From positions 140,738 to 202,448 of the forward strand of contig JAFXSG010000004.1 in NCBI GenBank assembly GCA_017525875.1: a stretch of DNA of 61,711 nucleotides, read 5' to 3'. Positions 41,701 through 49,604 of the stretch are shown here, piece after piece. A model generated the notes under the pieces. It did not search any database, was not told where the DNA came from, and saw only the letters and a program-made list of their open reading frames with translations. A program made the translations under genes and the position numbers. Position 1 is the stretch's first letter. The number at the start of each line of letters is the position of its first letter. The DNA is from Clostridia bacterium (GTDB lineage: Bacteria > Bacillota > Clostridia > Christensenellales > CAG-138).

Positions 41701-43540
41701 CATCAACGTCCTCTACACCGGTCTGCTCCGCAACGCGGAAGTCAGGTATCAGATCCTTGACACCAACGGCGCTGTGATCGAGACCATCTCGAACCTCGGC
41801 GTAATGAACAAGGGCTTCTGGGATACCGACACCCGTACCCAGCTCGGCGTCACCGAGGGCGTGTTCCCCGGCGGCATCAACTTCACTCAGTACGGCAAGG
41901 AAGACCTCATCGTCCACGTTGAGGCGAAGCTTGACAACGACGGTTCCCACACCACCAATGCCGCAACTCTCGAAGCCAACGAGCACTCCGTATGGGATAT
42001 CCCCGTCCACGTCGACACAGTTGCTCCCTCCATCGCGAACTTCGCGGCGGCCGACGGCACCTTCACCTTCGACGTGACCGATGATCACTACGTCGCGGCT
42101 GTTGCCGTTTACGCTCAGGATGGCGAGAACCTCGGCGAGCTCATCGCTGTCGAGGGCCTCTTCGAGACCGAGCGCGGCATGACCACCGCCATGGAGATCG
42201 AGGGCGATGATACCGCTTACATCGTTGTTGCTGACTATGCAATGAACGAGCAGGCCTACCTCTGGGACGGCACCACCCTCACCCCCGTTGAGAGCGTCCA
42301 GCCCCCGGCATTCGAAGCTCCCTCCACCATGATCTATGGCTACGGCAAGAACTACAACACCAAGGCCTGGGCAAGCGTTTCCACCCTCCGCATGAGTGAA
42401 GCCAACTACGGCGCAGGCGGCGGCCAGGATGCCGGTGACTACACCGCGGCATGCCTCGTCGGCGAAGAAGTCTACGCTGTCGACGCCAGCAAGCAGCTCA
42501 TCAAGTGGAACGCTTCCGACATGGACAGCTGGACCGGCAAGACCACGATCGGCACCCTCACCGTTGACAACTACACCGTCAACGAATTGGCTTACGATGC
42601 TTCCACCGATACGCTCTACTGCGTCGTCGGCCTCGGCATCCTCTATGAGGTAAATCGCCAGACCGGTGCTGCGACCCAGATCTGCGAGCCCGAGTACGGC
42701 GTTGTCGCTATCGACTTCGACGAGGAAGGCACCTGCTACATCGTCGACGCGTACGGCTACCTCTGCACCATGGACGTTGCTACCGGCGCCGAGACCGCGG
42801 AGATCTCTTCCTACGGCATCTCGCCCCTCAACGGCAGCCAGTTCTTCGTACAGGGCGGCTTCTACAGGGAAGGCTGCTTCTTCTGGTTCGCATTCCCCGG
42901 CAACGCAAGCCAGTATGCCGATGCGCACGTCCTCGCGCTTGACGTCGCTTCCGAGTCCTACATCGACCTCGGTTCCCCCGGCGGCGGCCTCTACATGGTC
43001 GGTATGATGGGCGTTTACTGCGACCCGGCTCCCTACCAGCCCCTGACTCCGTCCGTTGATCCCGTCGACTTCTATGACAATTTCGACAGCGGCTTCAACT
43101 GGGACGTCATCGATGCAGACGGCGACGGCAACAACTGGATCACCGACTACGTCGCTGAAGGTAAGTATGTTGACGGCTCCAAGGTCGCGATCAGCTACTC
43201 CTGGAACGACATCATCCTCTATCCCGACAACTGGATGATCAGCCCCGAGTTCGAGATCGGCGAGGGCGAGAAGTGGCTCTCCTTCTTCACCGCTTCCCTC
43301 AACGCCGCTGACGGCGATATCTCCGAGCACTTCCAGGTCATCGTTATCCCGCAGGGCGAGCTCCCCGAGAACGGAACCGTTGTGTATGAGCACACTCTCG
43401 ACACCAACGCTCTCGAAGAGCACCTCGTTGACCTCAGCGCTTTCGCAGGCCAGACTGTCAGCCTCGCGTTCCGTCACTATGACTGCTTCGACCAGTACAC
43501 CCTGATCATCGATGCAGTCGGCGTCGGCAACCTGAAGTAA
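38780..43540 (+). CDS. Large secreted S8 subtilase with internal dockerin and cleaved-adhesin-like C-terminus
   Basis: 1586 residues. Signal peptide (FIALLLAVMLIVPAFSTMAE); an inhibitor-I9-like propeptide (about 75-165); then an S8 domain with Asp208 (IVDTG), His280 (DHGTHVAG) and Ser614 (GTSMATPH). A PA insert (about 440-560) is present. After Ig/Fn3-like beta domains a type I dockerin lies inside the chain (about 770-832, DANGDGEITIADAILIARDA and DDDGEVTIADAIIACRIA). The C-terminal ~180 residues (FDNFDSGFNWDVIDADGDGN, then WMISPEF) resemble a cleaved-adhesin or choice-of-anchor J domain. A surface protease for external proteins is likely. Confidence 0.95.
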   Translation: MKKSFKGFIALLLAVMLIVPAFSTMAEAFPAANAKIEAGETVSRALKDRTGTLESTKTAALDFSGIRNGKTFKAAETEAVSETQPTDIVTIMVELEAAPAADVVSDLKAAGAYRQQLLEEQSKMVKKINSALGTSIVPTHNYSVLFNGFAFDGEYRLVSEIDAMDGVHAFVSPVFESPELFNTTTQVGAVDAWELGYTGAGYTVAIVDTGCKVNHPAFSVDPEEVQFTRDDIAAIIASGQLWGSGSTMNVNNVYVSAKIPFQWNYEYNHADASHPGTSDHGTHVAGIAAGNGGEIRGVAPDAQIAVMQVFRASGGAPWANIIPALEDCAVLGVAAANLSLGSPCGTEIPYDPSYLAVLDRCVNAGVNLAMAAGNDYDSTFNNAWGGNEGTPSSYSNSGYGVVEDVDRGVVGSPSTWPHSVSVAAVYNSMSRFYFITVEGQSYGYSENAENAAQMRIVLGGQTVEYVPVPGYGTMNDFAQVDVAGKVALVSRGEINFVDKAANAEAAGAVACVVYNNQAASVNMVAYEGGHIPHVIISMEAGEALINAQDKTMFVSQELGLFDNPDGNKTTSFSSRGLTANMALKPEITAPGGSIYSSTDPAISGTWYATWDGTSMATPHVCGGMAIVSAYVDDNFPDASAAEKHDLVDQILMSTATPIVSDSGEYAPVHEQGAGLLSLQKATTTKAYITVEGTQGNRPKMNLGDDPEKTGAMTMTFTVHNFGDEDLTYSVVPTLLVEDIALYDQTPDGDLILVYYGGTAKLEGDSGYVLYGDANGDGEITIADAILIARDAMDLITLPDSVNCDLDDDGEVTIADAIIACRIAMGLIDPVTSGDEPGDVSFDMPETITVPAGGELDVTINAQLSDGVMDYFDNYYVNGALLEGFVELVPEDGVSLTVPFIKMYGDWNYAATIDRGYYYDDYPLNSNNYPNTIGCRKGNVIYGLGINPYVATDDMSYYMTDRNAISPNNDGLMDTINVLYTGLLRNAEVRYQILDTNGAVIETISNLGVMNKGFWDTDTRTQLGVTEGVFPGGINFTQYGKEDLIVHVEAKLDNDGSHTTNAATLEANEHSVWDIPVHVDTVAPSIANFAAADGTFTFDVTDDHYVAAVAVYAQDGENLGELIAVEGLFETERGMTTAMEIEGDDTAYIVVADYAMNEQAYLWDGTTLTPVESVQPPAFEAPSTMIYGYGKNYNTKAWASVSTLRMSEANYGAGGGQDAGDYTAACLVGEEVYAVDASKQLIKWNASDMDSWTGKTTIGTLTVDNYTVNELAYDASTDTLYCVVGLGILYEVNRQTGAATQICEPEYGVVAIDFDEEGTCYIVDAYGYLCTMDVATGAETAEISSYGISPLNGSQFFVQGGFYREGCFFWFAFPGNASQYADAHVLALDVASESYIDLGSPGGGLYMVGMMGVYCDPAPYQPLTPSVDPVDFYDNFDSGFNWDVIDADGDGNNWITDYVAEGKYVDGSKVAISYSWNDIILYPDNWMISPEFEIGEGEKWLSFFTASLNAADGDISEHFQVIVIPQGELPENGTVVYEHTLDTNALEEHLVDLSAFAGQTVSLAFRHYDCFDQYTLIIDAVGVGNLK

Positions 43541-43576
43541 GACAAAGCGGCCGTTAAGGCCAAAGCACAAACAAGA

Positions 43577-43602
43577 GGAGCGAACGGTTAACCGTTCGCT
43601 CC
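43577..43602 (+). terminator. Terminator of the subtilase gene
   Basis: A 26-bp perfect palindrome (arms GGAGCGAACGGTT), followed by TTTTC, 36 bp after the stop codon. Confidence 0.88.
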
Positions 43603-43765
43603 TTTTCGGTTTAATTGGCCGAATTGCCCGTGTTTTGAAATACGCCGTCGGTTTCGCCTGAATGGAACAATATAGGCGTTTTTTTATGCCCGCCGTTCGA
43701 CCCTCCGACTGAACGGGAACTGCTAATATCCACGTTAAAGACTCGGTTCAGGAGAGGGACAAGCC

Positions 43766-45571
43766 ATGGAAACGCTCAGAAGATTTGCGGATAATACCAG
43801 ACTGCTCGCTTATTCGCTCGCACCGCCGGAGCTCGCGGGGACGGTGCTGCTGCCGTTTTGCTGCGCACTGCTGTTCGGGCTGTTCCTGCCCGGCACGGCG
43901 GGCGTGTTCCGCGGCGCGCTGCCCTACTTCGGTAACTCAATGCTGCCCGTGCTCGCGCTCGCGTTCGTTCACGCGCTCTGGTGCTGCGGAATGAAAAGAG
44001 CCCTGCTCCCCGCCGCGCTCGGAGCCGGCGCGGGCTGCCTCATAACCGCGCAGTACGCGGGCGCGGCCTCGGTCGGGCTCCTGCTTGCCTCGGCGATGCT
44101 GCTCGCTCCGAGAAAGCCCGGCACCGTTTCAAAGCACGCCGTACTGCTCGCGATCATGCTCGTGATGCTGCCGCTCGGGATTCTCATGAAGGCGCTGAGC
44201 GAAGTGACGATGCGCGCGGTGCTCGTTCACCTCGTGCTTGCGGGCGTCACGCTCGCCGTGTCGTGCGTGGAAATGAACGCGCTTTCGGCGGCGAGGTGCG
44301 TTCGCAAAGGCCGGGCGCTCTCGGACTGGTCGGCCGTCGCGTTCTCCGTCTTTGCGGGTATAATCGCCGTCGCCTTCGGGCAGGCGAGGCCGCTCGGCAT
44401 AGGCCTCGGTGCCGCATTCGCGGCGGTATTCTGTATGGCGGCGGCGCAGGCGAAGGGCATCGCGGGCGTTGCGTGCGCCGCGATCGCCGCCGGGATGCGC
44501 GTGTTTTTGATGAACGGCGACCTGCTGCTCATAGCCGTGCTCTGCTCCTGCACGCTCTTTGCGTGCCTGGTGCGCTCGTTCGGCAGGGCGGCGTGCGCCG
44601 CGGGCTTTGCGGTCCCCGCCGTTGCGTTCTTCGCGGTCATTCACGGCTCCGGCGCTCTCAGGATCGGTGAGATACTGCTTTCATCCGCCGTGTTCCTGCT
44701 GCTCCCGAAGCGCCTGACGACCCTGCCCGGCGCGGAGCTCGTGCCGGAAAGGACGGAAAAACTGGAGCGCAGGCTGCTGTTCCAGAACGAAAAGCTGAGC
44801 GAGCTTTCAAGCGTTCTCGGCCGCCTTGCCTCACTTTTTGAAGACGGCTCGGAGCCGGCGGAGAGCTTTATCGGCACCCAGCTTGGGGGCGTCGCGGGGA
44901 GCCTTTCAAGGCTTGCGGTGAGCATCGGCGAGGTGCGGCCGGAACGGTTCGATATTTCGATCGGTTCGGCGAGCTTTGCGAAAAAGGGCTGCGCGGAGTC
45001 CGGCGACAGCCTGGCCGTCCGCGATTTCGACGGCATGTATCTGGCCGCGATCAGCGACGGCATGGGTTCGGGCAGCGCCGCCCGGCGCGAAAGCTCGCAG
45101 GCGGTCGACCTGCTGGCGGACCTCGTGACCTGCGGCTTCCGCCTCGACGAAGCGGCGGACTGCGTGAACCGCCTACTGCTCCTCCGGGAGGGCGGGGAGA
45201 ACTATGCCACGCTCGACGCGATCCTGTTTGACCCGATGAGCGGCACGATGAGCATCGCCAAGCACGGCGCGCCGCCGTGTTACCTGCTGCGCGGCGGCAA
45301 GGTTGGAACGCTTTACGCGGAAGCCCTGCCCGTCGGGATACTCGAGGAAGCAAAGACCGCGGTCTGCACCGCGAAGATGCGGCGGGGGGATACCGTCGTT
45401 ATGATGAGCGACGGCGCTGCGGACGCTTTCGGCGACGAGCTCGCCGAGAGTATTAAGGAGAACGCGGACAGGGACGATCCGAAGCTCTGCGCGGAACTGC
45501 TCGCGGGGCTCGCTGCCGGGCTCTCCGGCGGAAGGGACGACTGCTCAGTCATCGTGGCACATATCGACTGA
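43766..45571 (+). CDS. spoIIE: SpoIIE-like membrane PP2C phosphatase
   Basis: 601 residues. About ten hydrophobic helices occupy the first 320 residues, followed by a coiled regulatory segment (FQNEKLSELSSVLGRL) and a C-terminal PP2C phosphatase with the metal-binding Asp residues in ISDGMGSGSAARRES, MMSDGAAD and GGRDDCSVI. In sporulating Firmicutes SpoIIE dephosphorylates SpoIIAA and activates sigma-F. The matching architecture supports that call, but no other sporulation genes are in the window. GGAGAGGG precedes the ATG. Confidence 0.88.
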   Translation: METLRRFADNTRLLAYSLAPPELAGTVLLPFCCALLFGLFLPGTAGVFRGALPYFGNSMLPVLALAFVHALWCCGMKRALLPAALGAGAGCLITAQYAGAASVGLLLASAMLLAPRKPGTVSKHAVLLAIMLVMLPLGILMKALSEVTMRAVLVHLVLAGVTLAVSCVEMNALSAARCVRKGRALSDWSAVAFSVFAGIIAVAFGQARPLGIGLGAAFAAVFCMAAAQAKGIAGVACAAIAAGMRVFLMNGDLLLIAVLCSCTLFACLVRSFGRAACAAGFAVPAVAFFAVIHGSGALRIGEILLSSAVFLLLPKRLTTLPGAELVPERTEKLERRLLFQNEKLSELSSVLGRLASLFEDGSEPAESFIGTQLGGVAGSLSRLAVSIGEVRPERFDISIGSASFAKKGCAESGDSLAVRDFDGMYLAAISDGMGSGSAARRESSQAVDLLADLVTCGFRLDEAADCVNRLLLLREGGENYATLDAILFDPMSGTMSIAKHGAPPCYLLRGGKVGTLYAEALPVGILEEAKTAVCTAKMRRGDTVVMMSDGAADAFGDELAESIKENADRDDPKLCAELLAGLAAGLSGGRDDCSVIVAHID

Positions 45572-45582
45572 CGGCGAAACAT

Positions 45583-45618
45583 TTGCTTATCGCGTGATTA
45601 TTTGCTATAATAACGGCA
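45583..45618 (+). promoter_or_regulatory. Promoter giving a likely leaderless transcript
   Basis: TTGCTT (45583-45588), 17 bp, TATAAT (45606-45611), then only six bases to the ATG at 45618. The expected start of transcription coincides with the A of the start codon, and there is no ribosome site. Confidence 0.6.
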
Positions 45619-46550
45619 TGAGCAGAAGAGTCGGCTTCCGTTTCCGGGGCAGAAAAAGAAACAGCGGGCTGCTGAGCGGCATTACGCTTCGCGGGCAGAG
45701 GGGCAAACCCCTCCGCATCGCGCTGTACGTGCTTGCCGCGATAGCCGTCATCGTCATCGGCACGGTGCTGAACAGGCCCAAGGACCAGCTGATGAACGCC
45801 GCCGAAATGAAGCGCATCAGCGACCGCGGCGTGCTCATCGTGGGCGTGAGGGAAGATACGCCCGGCTTCGCGCTGGACGGCGAAGGGCTCGAGGTAGAGC
45901 TCGCAAGGCTGTTTGCGGATTATCTGCTGCCCGAGACCGAGGCGGACGCGGCGGTGAAGCTCATCACCGTTTCCAGCCAGACGGCGTCGACCAAGCTCTC
46001 CGACGGCAGCATCGACGTGGCCATCGCCCTCATGCAGAAGGGCGCGAGCAGCAAGTATTCCTACTCATACCCGTACTACACCGATACCTGCCGCGTGGCG
46101 GTGAACGAGGGCGGCGAGGACACGCCGCTCGATCAGATGACGATTGGCTACGTTCAGAACACGGCGGGGCAGAACGTGCTGAACCGCTATATCGACGAGC
46201 ACGAGACCAAGGTGGAGCGCAGCTTTATCGACAGGCTGCGCGGCCGCACGCCGGAGCTCCCTGCGGACGCGGTGACGTTCACCAAGCAGGCGTTCGCCTC
46301 CTATCCCGACATGCTGAACGCGCTCAGGGAAAAACGCATCGACGGCGCGGTGCTGACGGGCGTTTACGCGGACCGCTACGGCGAGAGCTATGATTTCACC
46401 TTCCACGATACGGAGCTGGGCAAGGTCGAATACGCGATCACCGCGAGCGCGGACGAACCCGCGATAGCGCAGCTTGCGGACGTGTTCATCTACGGCCTGA
46501 GGCGCAGCGGGGAGCTCGACGCGCTCCTTGCGAAGTACGGGCTCAACTGA
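45618..46550 (+). CDS. Periplasmic-binding-protein-like (SBP family 3) membrane-anchored protein
   Basis: 310 residues. An Arg-rich cytoplasmic start (MSRRVGFRFRGRKRNSG) is followed by a single transmembrane helix (about 34-52) and an extracytoplasmic domain of the amino-acid-binding class (R-G-V-L-I-V-G-V-R-E-D, L-A-R-L-F-A-D-Y-L-L, D-G-S-I-D-V-A-I-A-L-M-Q-K, Y-S-Y-P-Y-Y-T-D-T). It contains no lipobox and no ABC permease or ATPase genes follow, so it may serve as a sensor rather than a transporter subunit. The upstream ATG at 45594 lies inside the promoter. Confidence 0.85.
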   Translation: MSRRVGFRFRGRKRNSGLLSGITLRGQRGKPLRIALYVLAAIAVIVIGTVLNRPKDQLMNAAEMKRISDRGVLIVGVREDTPGFALDGEGLEVELARLFADYLLPETEADAAVKLITVSSQTASTKLSDGSIDVAIALMQKGASSKYSYSYPYYTDTCRVAVNEGGEDTPLDQMTIGYVQNTAGQNVLNRYIDEHETKVERSFIDRLRGRTPELPADAVTFTKQAFASYPDMLNALREKRIDGAVLTGVYADRYGESYDFTFHDTELGKVEYAITASADEPAIAQLADVFIYGLRRSGELDALLAKYGLN

Positions 46551-46570
46551 AAAAACATACGGCAAATCGA

Positions 46571-46600
46571 CAAAGGAGGTCAGGAACCTCCTTTGTTTTT
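46571..46600 (+). terminator. Terminator after the binding-protein-like gene
   Basis: CAAAGGAGGT/ACCTCCTTTG arms, a short loop and a run of five T's. The inverted repeat contains a ribosome-site-like AGGAGGT. Confidence 0.9.
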
Positions 46601-46679
46601 CGTTGAAATGGGGCGATCGGGAGAATTATAATAGTTCCGGGGAAAAAGCTTTGCCCGTTTCCGGGCGGAAGGAGGGCGC

Positions 46680-47534
46680 ATGGCGCTTTTTGATCTGATC
46701 CGCGAAAAACGGCCGGGACCCGGCCGCATGCTTATGGAGATACCCGCCTCGGCGATAGTCCCGAACCCCGCGCAGCCGCGAAAGAGCTTCGATGAGGAGA
46801 GCATCGCGGAGCTTGCCCGCTCGATAGAGCAGCTGGGGCTTATCCAGCCGCTCGTCGTCCGCAAAAACGGCGGCGTTTACGAGCTGATCTCCGGCGAAAG
46901 GCGGCTTCGGGCCATCCGCAGCCTCGGCATGAAAAAGGTGCTCTGCATCGTGGAGAGCGGCACGGGCGACGCGGAGTCCGCGCTGATGGCGGTGGTCGAG
47001 AACCTGCAAAGGGAGGACCTCGGCTTCTTCGAGGAGGCGGAGTGCTATAAAACGCTGACGGACGGGCTCGGCCTCACACAGGAGGAGCTTGCCGCCCGCA
47101 TCGGCAAAAGCCAGAGCTTTATCGCGAACAAGCTGCGGCTGCTGCGCATCGAACCGAACGTGCGGGAGGCGATAGACCGTTACGGCTTGACGGAACGGCA
47201 CGCGCGTGCGGTGCTTCGGCTCCGGTCCGCTGCGGAGCGTATGGCGGTCGTGATGCGCGCGGGCGAAAACCGCCTCAGCGTGAACGAGACCGAGCACCTC
47301 GTGGAAAAAAAGCTGGACTCCGGGTATGACGCCCGGAGCGCGGGGTCGAAGCCCCGCCCGGTCATCGTCCGCCTCGTGAAGGACTACCGCGTGTTTTTGA
47401 ACACGCTTGAAGCCGCTTGCGAAAAGCTCCGCTCCGGCGGGACGGAGGTCAGCCTCACAAAAACGGACAGGGAGGACGGGCTGGACGTGGTCATCCGCAT
47501 CACCGCCCCGAAAGCGGCGGCGAAAAGGCAGTGA
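46680..47534 (+). CDS. ParB/Noc-family partition protein
   Basis: 284 residues. The N-terminal CTP-binding module is clear: IVPNPAQPRKSFDEESIAEL, GLIQPLVV, ELISGERRLRA (the GERR/x-R motif), then ENLQREDLGFFEEA. The DNA-binding part has LTQEELAARIGKSQSFIANKLRLLRI. A shorter C-terminus carries the dimerisation region. There is no parA upstream or downstream, so a Noc-like role or an orphan ParB is possible. No parS-like GTTTCACGTGAAAC is visible in the window. AAGGAGG precedes the ATG. Confidence 0.92.
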   Translation: MALFDLIREKRPGPGRMLMEIPASAIVPNPAQPRKSFDEESIAELARSIEQLGLIQPLVVRKNGGVYELISGERRLRAIRSLGMKKVLCIVESGTGDAESALMAVVENLQREDLGFFEEAECYKTLTDGLGLTQEELAARIGKSQSFIANKLRLLRIEPNVREAIDRYGLTERHARAVLRLRSAAERMAVVMRAGENRLSVNETEHLVEKKLDSGYDARSAGSKPRPVIVRLVKDYRVFLNTLEAACEKLRSGGTEVSLTKTDREDGLDVVIRITAPKAAAKRQ

Positions 47535-47543
47535 CTCCCGCCG

Positions 47544-47592
47544 AAAGCCGGCGTCTGAGCATCCGCATAAGGGTACGCCGTTCGCCGGCTTT
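47544..47592 (+). terminator. Terminator of the ParB/Noc gene
   Basis: AAAGCCGGCG/CGCCGGCTTT arms enclosing a loop with ATCCGCATAA, followed by TGCTGTTTTT. Confidence 0.85.
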
Positions 47593-47611
47593 TGCTGTTT
47601 TTCGGAAATGC

Positions 47612-47640
47612 TTGACAGTTCGGACCGCATTTTATATAAT
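47612..47640 (+). promoter_or_regulatory. Strong promoter of the YdjI-like cluster
   Basis: TTGACA (47612-47617), 17 bp, TATAAT (47635-47640), a perfect sigma-A consensus. The roughly 90-nt leader contains an ACCATTA/TAATGGT hairpin. It suggests high expression. Confidence 0.85.
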
Positions 47641-47739
47641 GTAGCTGTGTAACCATTACCATGCGATAATGGTATATTAGGCGCGGGCGAGAACCGCGGA
47701 TCACCAAATCAACAATAATCTGAAAGGGGATTATAACAC

Positions 47740-48942
47740 ATGGGTCTTATCTCAGCATTAGTAGGCGCAGCAGGCGGCGTTCTTGCCGACCAGTGGAAAG
47801 AGTTTTTCTATTGCGAAGCAATGGACAGGAACGTGCTCGTCAGGAAGGGCACCAAGGTCATCTCCGGCCGCTCCTCCAACACCAAGGGCAATGACAACGT
47901 CATCTCCAACGGCTCCAAGATCGACGTCGCAGATGGTCAGTGCATGATCATCGTTGAAGACGGCAAGGTCTGCGAGGTTTGCGCGGAGCCCGGCAGCTTC
48001 ATCTACGACACCTCCCTTGAGCCCAGCATCTTCACCGGCGGCCTCGGCAAGGGCATCCTCGACCTGTTCAAGGAGATCGGCAAGAGGTTCACCTACGGCG
48101 GCGATCCCGGCAAGGATCAGAGGGTCTATTACTTCAACCTGAAGGAGATCATCGACAATAAGTTCGGCACTCCGAACCCCGTCCCCTTCCGCGTTGTCGA
48201 TTCCAAGATCAACCTCGATCTCGACGTTTCCCTCCGCTGCTCCGGCGTGTATTCCTACAAGATCACCAACCCGCTCCTGTTCTACACGAACGTATGCGGC
48301 AACGTCACGAGCGACTACACCCGCGACATGATCGACACTCAGCTCAAGACCGAGTTCGTCAGCGCGCTCCAGCCCGCTCTCGGCAAGCTCTCCGATATGG
48401 AGCTCCGCCCGAACCAGATCATCAACCACAACACCGAGCTTGAAGCCGCAATGAACGAGACCCTCTCCGCAAAGTGGGGCGAGCTCCGCGGCATCGAGGT
48501 CGTGAACGTTGCTCTCGGCTCCGTCACCCTCCCGGAGGAGGATCAGGAGCTGATCAAGAAGGCACAGCGCGCGGCTATGCTCAAGGATCCCAACTACGCC
48601 GCGGCGACCGTTGCCGCTGCGCAGGCGGACGCCATGGTCGCGGCAGCCAACAACGAGGCAGGCGCAATGACCGGCTTCATGGGTTACGGCATGGCGGCAA
48701 ACGCCGGCTCCAACGCGGCAAACCTGTTCGCGATCGGTCAGCAGCAGCAGGCGGCGGCGCCCGCAGCGCCCGCTGAGCCCGCACCCGCAGGCTGGACCTG
48801 CACCTGCGGCCACGTGAACACCGGCAACTTCTGCCCGAACTGCGGTTCGAAGAAGCCCGAAGAGCCCGGCAGCTGGACCTGCACCTGCGGCCACGTGAAC
48901 ACCGGCAACTTCTGCCCGAACTGCGGCGCAAAGAAGGAATAA
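47740..48942 (+). CDS. SPFH-domain protein with tandem zinc ribbons (YdjI-like)
   Basis: 400 residues. No transmembrane segment is evident. The N-terminal SPFH/virion-core-like region (EFFYCEAMDRNVLVRKG, VADGQCMIIVEDGKV, PGSFIYDTS) is followed by a helical region (AAMLKDPNYAAATVAAAQAD) and an Ala/Pro linker. Two identical zinc ribbons with C-T-C-G-H-V-N-T-G-N-F-C-P-N-C-G end the chain. It resembles B. subtilis YdjI, part of the ydjFGHI envelope-stress set, with YdjG-like and YdjH-like genes nearby. AAGGGG precedes the ATG. Confidence 0.9.
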   Translation: MGLISALVGAAGGVLADQWKEFFYCEAMDRNVLVRKGTKVISGRSSNTKGNDNVISNGSKIDVADGQCMIIVEDGKVCEVCAEPGSFIYDTSLEPSIFTGGLGKGILDLFKEIGKRFTYGGDPGKDQRVYYFNLKEIIDNKFGTPNPVPFRVVDSKINLDLDVSLRCSGVYSYKITNPLLFYTNVCGNVTSDYTRDMIDTQLKTEFVSALQPALGKLSDMELRPNQIINHNTELEAAMNETLSAKWGELRGIEVVNVALGSVTLPEEDQELIKKAQRAAMLKDPNYAAATVAAAQADAMVAAANNEAGAMTGFMGYGMAANAGSNAANLFAIGQQQQAAAPAAPAEPAPAGWTCTCGHVNTGNFCPNCGSKKPEEPGSWTCTCGHVNTGNFCPNCGAKKE

Positions 48943-48988
48943 CGTTATCCGTGCGGCTCCCGCTCCTTCAAGGGGCGGAGAGCCGCTC

Positions 48989-49504
48989 ATGCGTAAAATG
49001 GGGAACCTCAGAATAAAACCCATCCCGGCCAAACCGTCTGCGGACGGCGCGGGGGAAACGGGCTCCGGCCCGCTGCCTCCGCTTGACGAGCTCGCCGAGG
49101 TCTCCTTCTCCTGCACCGGCATGGATCGGCGGAGCTGCTTTTCATACGTGCTGACCGAGCGGCCGGACGGCAGAGTCCTGCTTGGGGACGGCTTTCGGGC
49201 CGGCGCCCGCCCGGCGGCGTTTATGGGCCTTTCGGGCCTTCCGCGGCGCGTGCGCAAAACGGCGATGGACGAGGTCCGCGCCATCCTCGAAAAGCACGGA
49301 ACGGCGGACTTTCTTTTGAACTGCCGAAAACCGGAGGAGGATCTCTTCGCGCCCGACGCGGCGAGCGTCAGCCTCCTGCTCCTGTATAAAAACGGCAGGA
49401 GCGTTTCCGCTCCTTCCGCAGGGAAAGCGGGGGACGAGCTCAAAGCGCTTTTCCGCTCCCTTGCGCGGAGAAAAGGGCTTTGGAGCATATTCAGTAAAAA
49501 ATAG
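48989..49504 (+). CDS. Hypothetical protein in the YdjI-like cluster
   Basis: 171 residues, not recognised. Soluble, basic at both ends, no signal peptide. A central F-S-C-T-G-M-D-R-R-S-C-F-S-Y segment and a K-x-G-R-S-V-S strand suggest a compact alpha/beta fold. It lies 46 bp after the YdjI-like gene on the same strand and about 100 bp before the zinc-ribbon gene. Co-transcription suggests a link with the envelope cluster. GGAG lies eight bases before the ATG at 48989; a second ATG nine bases later is a possible start. Confidence 0.65.
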   Translation: MRKMGNLRIKPIPAKPSADGAGETGSGPLPPLDELAEVSFSCTGMDRRSCFSYVLTERPDGRVLLGDGFRAGARPAAFMGLSGLPRRVRKTAMDEVRAILEKHGTADFLLNCRKPEEDLFAPDAASVSLLLLYKNGRSVSAPSAGKAGDELKALFRSLARRKGLWSIFSKK

Positions 49505-49604
49505 CGGGGAGAGCGCTCCCCGAAAACGCGCTTTTGCGCGGCTTGATTTGAAAACGGCTTGCCCCGCGGGGCAATAGAATAATCACCGATAAGGAGTGAA
49601 GTGC

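Noticed and set aside
38762-43570. Very long minus-strand ORF (about 1600 codons) opposite the subtilase gene
   Set aside because: It is the antisense shadow of the well-supported subtilase. The opposite frame has a clear signal peptide, catalytic triad and dockerin; the minus frame has no ribosome site or recognisable domain. High G+C at third codon positions explains the open frame.
45594-45617. Earlier ATG for the binding-protein-like gene
   Set aside because: It lies between the -35 and -10 elements, so it is not in the expected transcript.
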